The notes under the pieces are model-generated. The model was given only the letters and a program-made list of their open reading frames with translations, was not told the origin of the DNA and ran no database searches. The position numbers and the translations under genes are program-made. A stretch of DNA of 11,580 nucleotides, from positions 1 through 11,580 of the forward strand of contig VYEH01000267.1 in NCBI GenBank assembly GCA_009843005.1, read 5' to 3'. The DNA comes from Pseudomonadota bacterium. Lineage in GTDB: Bacteria; Pseudomonadota; Gammaproteobacteria; Steroidobacterales; Rariloculaceae. Positions within the stretch are counted from its first letter, which is position 1; every line of letters begins with the position of its first letter. Below are positions 7,796-11,580 of the stretch, piece by piece.

Positions 7796-8845
7796 TCACT
7801 CGGGTCGTTGATTGTTTTCGCCGCTCAGGTTGACGCAGTCGAACGGCCGATAGGGTTCGGCGGCGATATCCGATACGTTTCGACCGGTGTATGGCTTCGC
7901 CAGGTAGAGCGAGTCCAGTACCGTGTAGTCGCGGATCAGCGTCTGGTTCTCCTCGTCATAATAAAAGCGCTCCATGACTTGCGCCTGATCGCTCATCATC
8001 ACTTCGGCCAGCGGTATGAGTGCCCGCTCCGAAAGTCCAATGGTATTCACAACCAGGACATCGTCTTCCCACCAGCCGATCGAATGGCCTTCGACGCTTG
8101 GTGCAATGTCCTCTGGATGGCTGGCGTTAAGGAATACCGTTCGATCCATCTCGAGATAGCCGAGGCGCAGAATTATCCGGTCGTCGTCCTGCCGAACGTC
8201 GTTGACGTGCGACTGCCGATACCAGTCGGTGATGATATTACCGCTCTCGCAGTTGATCACCGGATTGTCGAATCGGACGTCGAAGCCTTCCGAGGCAGCC
8301 AATCCCGCTTCGGTCGGCTCGGGCCGTCCGTTCATCAGGATTCCGCCCGCACCGCCGCCTTCTCGGGAAACCCATGCCCCGCTGATGTTGGGCTGCCCAT
8401 TCTGGAGGTATCTCGGGCGAGGTGCCGCGCTGCCCGGATCGGCGACGGGTCTGACGTCTGCTTGCTGGGTATCCCGGGTGCTGATGACGCGACCGTCCTC
8501 AAAGGTGATCGACTCCATGGCGCAAGAGTTGTCTTCCCGGCGCGCCCTGGCCCCCTCGATCTCGATACTCTGTCCGGGAACGAGCGTTTCCGGCGTCCAA
8601 CCCTGGCGTCTGAGGAGCGTCGCTCCCGAGAGTTCGCAACGCCACGGGACGATCTCGCCATTGGCGTCGATGGCGTCGAAGTACACGTAGGCATGGGGGT
8701 TGACGAACCGCAGTTCCGTCACGATGCCACTCACCCTGACCGGGTCGTCCGGGTCGAAGTGGGGCGCCGAGCCGTGATGCGCGCGCAATGGCGCCGACGC
8801 GCCCAGCAGCAGGATCGCTGCAGCCGCACAAGCGTAATTCCGCAT
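7796..8845 (-). CDS. Secreted DUF6152-type protein, first of a tandem pair
   Basis: A 349-residue predicted periplasmic protein of unknown function. The signal is MRNYACAAAAILLLGASAPLR-A, after which the mature protein begins HHGSAPHFDPD. Residues 23-122 form a DUF6152-like domain: VRVSGIVTELRFVNPHAYVYF with the Asn-Pro-His element at 49-51, PWRCELSGATLLRRQGW, then PGQSIEIEGARARR. After a linker, PNISGAW (152-158) opens a second beta-rich region with ASHPEDIAPSVEGHSIGWWE, DDVLVVNTIGLSE, MERFYYDEENQTL and a terminal YRPFDC. The same second region is recognisable in the downstream paralogue. Four cysteines remain in the mature part (70, 108, 199, 337), which could form disulfides in the periplasm. 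The ATG at 8845 is supported by AGGAG at 8852-8856, 6 nt upstream. It lies 48 nt after the SnoaL-like gene. The architecture is clear; the biochemical role is not known to me. Confidence 0.82.
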   Translation of the reverse strand: MRNYACAAAAILLLGASAPLRAHHGSAPHFDPDDPVRVSGIVTELRFVNPHAYVYFDAIDANGEIVPWRCELSGATLLRRQGWTPETLVPGQSIEIEGARARREDNSCAMESITFEDGRVISTRDTQQADVRPVADPGSAAPRPRYLQNGQPNISGAWVSREGGGAGGILMNGRPEPTEAGLAASEGFDVRFDNPVINCESGNIITDWYRQSHVNDVRQDDDRIILRLGYLEMDRTVFLNASHPEDIAPSVEGHSIGWWEDDVLVVNTIGLSERALIPLAEVMMSDQAQVMERFYYDEENQTLIRDYTVLDSLYLAKPYTGRNVSDIAAEPYRPFDCVNLSGENNQRPE

Positions 8846-8893
8846 CGAATACTCCTGTCTCTATCGCCTGGCCAGCTGTCTCCTCCAGAGCGG

Positions 8894-9937
8894 TTATGAG
8901 AAGAATATGTCCGGCACGCCGAGCTGGAGCGCCATCCCGAGGTCATCGCCGAAGAACCAGCCGGTGTCCCAGCGGGCGCCGTCGAAGGTCATGATGCCCA
9001 CTTCGGCGGCCTCGATGTGAGTATTGGTCGGCGGGATGCCGTACAGGCTGTTCGCGTTCGTGCCGCTCAGCCTGAACTGGATCCAGACGGTGTCGCCCTC
9101 GGCGAGCACGAAATCGACCTTGTCCTGGCGGTCCGGAAATGCCTGACCGATGTTCTGGTCGCCCAGGTTGTTCGCGTTGCCGTAGTCGACGAGGTGCTTG
9201 AATCCGCCGCGCAGATACACGTCGTAGGGCCGTCCGGGCCGATCGGGCAAGACGCCCGGAGGAGGAAACTCCGACTTGTAGGCCGACACCACCACCTTGT
9301 TGCGATATGTCTGTGAGTCCACCGGCGCTGCCAGGATTTCGTCAAGGGTTGCCTGGCCGGGACGCGACTGGGTCGCCGGCGCCGGTACGATGCGTTGACC
9401 GTCCTGCCGCGCGGGAAGCCCCACGCCCAGTTGCCTCAGCAGTTCAACCTCGTCCGCCATGAACCAGGCTTCGACGATCTTCCCGTCTTCGAGCCTGAAC
9501 GCGCCGACTTCGGTAATGTCGATGGTTCTCCCGGTCGCCGGGATGCCGAAGAAATTACCTTCGTGCGTCCCCTGTACCCGGAATCGCATACCGACCCTAT
9601 CCCCATCCGCGATCATCAGGTCGATGGTGTCGGTTCGGTCGGGAAACGCCGTGCGCACGGGTTGGGCTTCCTCCGCCAGTTCGGACCCGGCCGCGTTCGC
9701 TGCCAGGTTATCGAACCCGGCTCGGAGCCGCCTGTAGTCCGGGGACTGCACCTCGGCGAGTACCTGTTCGTATTCGTCGGTTCCCTGCGATTCCTTGAAG
9801 CGTCGGACAACGGCCTTGTTGTGCGCCTCCTCCTCCGTGGTGTCCTGCGCGGAGGCCAGCCGCATGCCGGGAAGGCCCAGGCCAATGTAGGCGCCGGTTG
9901 TCAGGCTGTTTCTCAGGAATTTTCGTCTTGTGGCCAT
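8894..9937 (-). CDS. Tat-exported protein with two tandem SnoaL-like domains
   Basis: A 347-residue protein with an N-terminal twin-arginine signal, MATRRKFLRNSLTTGAYIG, and a cleavage-like ASA-Q at 28-31. Two homologous domains follow, roughly 40-170 and 213-340. Each has the SnoaL-like/ester-cyclase hallmarks: NKAVVRRFKE and NKVVVSAYKS; AFPDRTDTIDLMIADGD and AFPDRQDKVDFVLAEGD; FRVQGTHEGNFFGIPATG and FRLSGTNANSLYGIPPTN; then EVGAFRLEDGKIVEAWFMAD and EVGIMTFDGARWDTGWFFGD, each with a final QLGV. Family members fold as alpha+beta cones, usually dimeric, that bind hydrophobic or polyketide-like small molecules, and some are cyclases or isomerases. Fusion of two copies plus Tat export suggests a folded internal dimer in the periplasm. 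The start at 9937 was chosen because AGGGGAGAG lies just upstream and the Tat motif begins at residue 3; the longer in-frame start at 10000 would overlap the preceding hydrolase gene. The substrate is unknown. Confidence 0.86.
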   Translation of the reverse strand: MATRRKFLRNSLTTGAYIGLGLPGMRLASAQDTTEEEAHNKAVVRRFKESQGTDEYEQVLAEVQSPDYRRLRAGFDNLAANAAGSELAEEAQPVRTAFPDRTDTIDLMIADGDRVGMRFRVQGTHEGNFFGIPATGRTIDITEVGAFRLEDGKIVEAWFMADEVELLRQLGVGLPARQDGQRIVPAPATQSRPGQATLDEILAAPVDSQTYRNKVVVSAYKSEFPPPGVLPDRPGRPYDVYLRGGFKHLVDYGNANNLGDQNIGQAFPDRQDKVDFVLAEGDTVWIQFRLSGTNANSLYGIPPTNTHIEAAEVGIMTFDGARWDTGWFFGDDLGMALQLGVPDIFFS

Positions 9938-9980
9938 TCTTCTCTCCCCTCGTCTGCCGCAATCCGTTTTCGAACCGCCC

Positions 9981-11324
9981 TCAAGGGACGGACGCGTCAA
10001 TTTCGCGAATCAGGTCGATCTGGAACTCGCGGAGCGCTCGGGATGGCGTTACGGAGAGAAACACGGCGACAACGTTTGATTCCATATTTACGTATACACG
10101 TTGTCCAAAGTGTCCTTGCGCGACGAACTCACCGCTATTGTCATCAAGCACCCGAAAGTGATTGCGGTAGAACTTGACGTGAGGACGATTCGCGGCTTGT
10201 TCGGACGCCCGCCATGCCCTTAACGCTTGTTCGTCGCCATAACGCACATCGCGCACCCACTCCACGGGAACGATTTGCTCCCCATTGAAGAACCCTTCAT
10301 TTTCGAGCATGAGCCCAAAACGCGCGAAGTCCCTGAGAGTTCCGCTGAATCCGGCGGTGGCAAATCCGTGACCACCGGGATCGACTGCGATCAGCCCGTC
10401 GCGCTCTGCGCCTATCCTGGACCAGATACGCTCCGAAAATACCTCTTGCCAGTTCCTCCCTTCCAGCCTGGAAATGATCCACCCGAGGATTTCCGTATTG
10501 CCGGGGCTGTACAAGCCTACTTCGCCGTGTGGCCCCGCATTCTCCACCGATTTCAGGAACTCCAGCGTATTACTGAACGGAAAGTCGTCAGGCCGCGACT
10601 GAAAGCCGCCAGCCCTGGAATTCAAATCCACTTGTGACGTGGGATCGAGTCTGTCGGCACTCCAGACAACGTTGGACGTCATGTCGAGGACTTGCCGAAT
10701 GGTCGCATCCGCAAATCCCGACCCTTCAAGTTCCGGCAGGTAGTGAACGACCGTCTGCGACAGGTCAATCCGGCCTTCGTGAACCAGAAGGCCCACAAGC
10801 GACCCGATCAGGGACTTGGTTACCGAGAATGCGATGTGGCGACGATCCGGCGTAAACCCGTTGTAATAGGCCTCAACGCGGACAACGCTGTCCTTGACGA
10901 AGATAAACCCGTCGACACCGAGTTCATGGAGAATCTCGCGCAGCGGGTGTTTGCTCGCGTCAGGGGCCGTAAAGGACTCATGCATAACGCCGGTGTCGGC
11001 GTATGAAAGCGGCAAGACAGGGCCTGTGCCGCGGCTCACAAAATCCGTAGGCAATATCTTGCTGACATTTTGAAACGACCACTTGGCTTTTTCCGGGTCG
11101 AGCGCCCATGAGTGATCGCTGTCGACGATCTTGTCCGGGCGCGGCGGTAGCTCCCGCATGTAGGCCGATTGATTGTCGCTTTCAACTATTTCGTAGCCGG
11201 GTTCGACCGATGCCGTTTGCGAGTTGCCGTTGTACGATGCGAAAAGAATTGCCGCGCCGAACAATGCCGGTGTCCAGCGGCAACTGGATGCCACTTGTCG
11301 GAGAGCTGGAGGCCAGGGAGTCAT
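9981..11324 (-). CDS. Exported SxxK serine hydrolase, 6-aminohexanoate-dimer hydrolase/class C beta-lactamase type
   Basis: A 447-residue hydrolase of the beta-lactamase/penicillin-binding-protein superfamily, acting on an amide or ester bond through an acyl-serine intermediate. Catalytic motif: Ser167-Val-Thr-Lys170 in AFSVTKSLIGSLVGLL. The second motif, LYSPGNTEILGWII, places Tyr272 as the likely general base. GHFGQRVYV (404-412) sits where the third active-site strand is expected, without the classical KTG. The segments VDGFIFVKDSVVRVEAYYNG and ATIRQVLDMTSNVVWS resemble NylB-like carboxylesterases more than true beta-lactamases, so antibiotic resistance should not be inferred. The N-terminus has basic residues and a hydrophobic stretch (about 18-30) fitting a signal peptide. 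The ATG starts 3 nt after the stop of the RraA-like gene, with only a weak ribosome binding site, which points to translational coupling. The next gene follows after 43 nt. The substrate is unknown; an oligoamide or ester is plausible. Confidence 0.87.
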   Translation of the reverse strand: MTPWPPALRQVASSCRWTPALFGAAILFASYNGNSQTASVEPGYEIVESDNQSAYMRELPPRPDKIVDSDHSWALDPEKAKWSFQNVSKILPTDFVSRGTGPVLPLSYADTGVMHESFTAPDASKHPLREILHELGVDGFIFVKDSVVRVEAYYNGFTPDRRHIAFSVTKSLIGSLVGLLVHEGRIDLSQTVVHYLPELEGSGFADATIRQVLDMTSNVVWSADRLDPTSQVDLNSRAGGFQSRPDDFPFSNTLEFLKSVENAGPHGEVGLYSPGNTEILGWIISRLEGRNWQEVFSERIWSRIGAERDGLIAVDPGGHGFATAGFSGTLRDFARFGLMLENEGFFNGEQIVPVEWVRDVRYGDEQALRAWRASEQAANRPHVKFYRNHFRVLDDNSGEFVAQGHFGQRVYVNMESNVVAVFLSVTPSRALREFQIDLIREIDASVP

Positions 11325-11327
11325 GCG

Positions 11328-11580
11328 CTAGCCCAATTCAACTTCTGAAACGAGGATTCCATCCCCATCGCAGTACACCCAGGTACCAGGATCAAACGTA
11401 ACGCCACCGAATTGAATCGACACGTCGACTGCCCCTTCACCCTGCTTGGCGCTTTTTGCCGGGTTGACTCCCAATGCCTTCACGCCAAGGTTCACCCTGG
11501 CGATTTCCGTCGAATCCCGGACCGCGCCGTTGATTATGACACCGGACCACCCGTTCGCCTCCCCGCGCGCGGCCAGCATG
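11328..11580 (-). CDS. RraA-family protein (HMG/CHA aldolase-like), C-terminal part
   Basis: The last 83 codons of a gene that continues beyond the right edge; the first visible Met (11579-11577) is probably internal, because family members are about 160 residues or longer. Recognisable segments are ANGWSGVIINGAVRDS, NLGVKALGVNPAKSAKQGEG, FGGVTFDPGTWVYCDGDG and ILVSE. The family includes 4-hydroxy-4-methyl-2-oxoglutarate/4-carboxy-4-hydroxy-2-oxoadipate aldolases of aromatic degradation and the RNase E regulator RraA. The Arg-Asp pair in AVRDS corresponds to the pyruvate-contacting and metal-site residues of the aldolases. From memory, E. coli RraA has Arg-Gln there, so an enzymatic role is favoured. 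It stops 3 nt before the serine hydrolase start, so the two are very likely in one operon. It is presumably cytoplasmic, but the N-terminus is not visible. The gene symbol is left blank because aldolase and RraA cannot be separated on this fragment. Confidence 0.85.
   Translation of the reverse strand, partial: MLAARGEANGWSGVIINGAVRDSTEIARVNLGVKALGVNPAKSAKQGEGAVDVSIQFGGVTFDPGTWVYCDGDGILVSEVELG

Noticed and set aside
8880..8886. Extra GGAGGAG on the minus strand just after the SnoaL-gene stop
   Set aside because: No start codon with a meaningful frame follows at a suitable distance; the real start at 8845 has its own AGGAG.
7808..8899. 363-codon open frame on the plus strand opposite the DUF6152 gene
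   Set aside because: The minus-strand frame has a signal peptide, a good ribosome binding site and family motifs; this one has none.
9981..11324. Antibiotic-resistance beta-lactamase
   Set aside because: The SxxK serine hydrolase lacks a KTG motif and resembles NylB-type hydrolases more than AmpC.

Overview
The window is gene-dense DNA with high G+C, most likely from a Gram-negative proteobacterium. A gammaproteobacterium is my best guess, but this is inference. The support is an outer-membrane porin, a TonB-dependent receptor with an EEVVVTGSR TonB box, a membrane histidine kinase, and clear AGGAG-type ribosome binding sites. There are no RNA genes, insertion sequences or CRISPR arrays that I can see, and no gene-free stretch longer than about 135 bases.

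Left part, plus strand (1-6709): the last codons of an upstream gene overlap the start of a two-transmembrane sensor histidine kinase (32-2182). A signal-peptide-bearing beta-barrel porin of the alginate-export type follows (2315-3595), then a large TonB-dependent receptor (3698-6709). The receptor reading frame is intact for about 1,000 codons except for one in-frame TAG at 6035-6037, which cuts the barrel about three quarters of the way along. Three near-identical 12-mers lie around the kinase/porin junction, and a perfect 9-bp inverted repeat lies between porin and receptor.

Right part, minus strand (11580-6772), convergent with the receptor: five closely spaced genes that look like one operon, with gaps of 3, 43, 48 and 46 nt after choosing starts by ribosome binding site. 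In transcription order they are an RraA-family aldolase-like protein (cut by the window edge), an exported SxxK serine hydrolase of the 6-aminohexanoate-dimer-hydrolase/beta-lactamase type, a Tat-exported protein with two SnoaL-like domains in one chain, and two related secreted DUF6152-type proteins. Both DUF6152-type proteins are predicted to begin with His-His after signal cleavage.

How it may work together (inference): the right-hand operon looks like a periplasmic module of unknown substrate, with a hydrolase, a small-molecule-binding or cyclase-like protein and two DUF6152 proteins, plus an RraA-type enzyme that could act on a cleavage product in the cytoplasm. The neighbouring receptor could have imported the substrate, but if the TAG is real it is probably broken. 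G+C content appears to drop towards the right end (27 G/C in the 60 bases 11041-11100 against 41 in 5101-5160), so the operon may have a different history from the left part.
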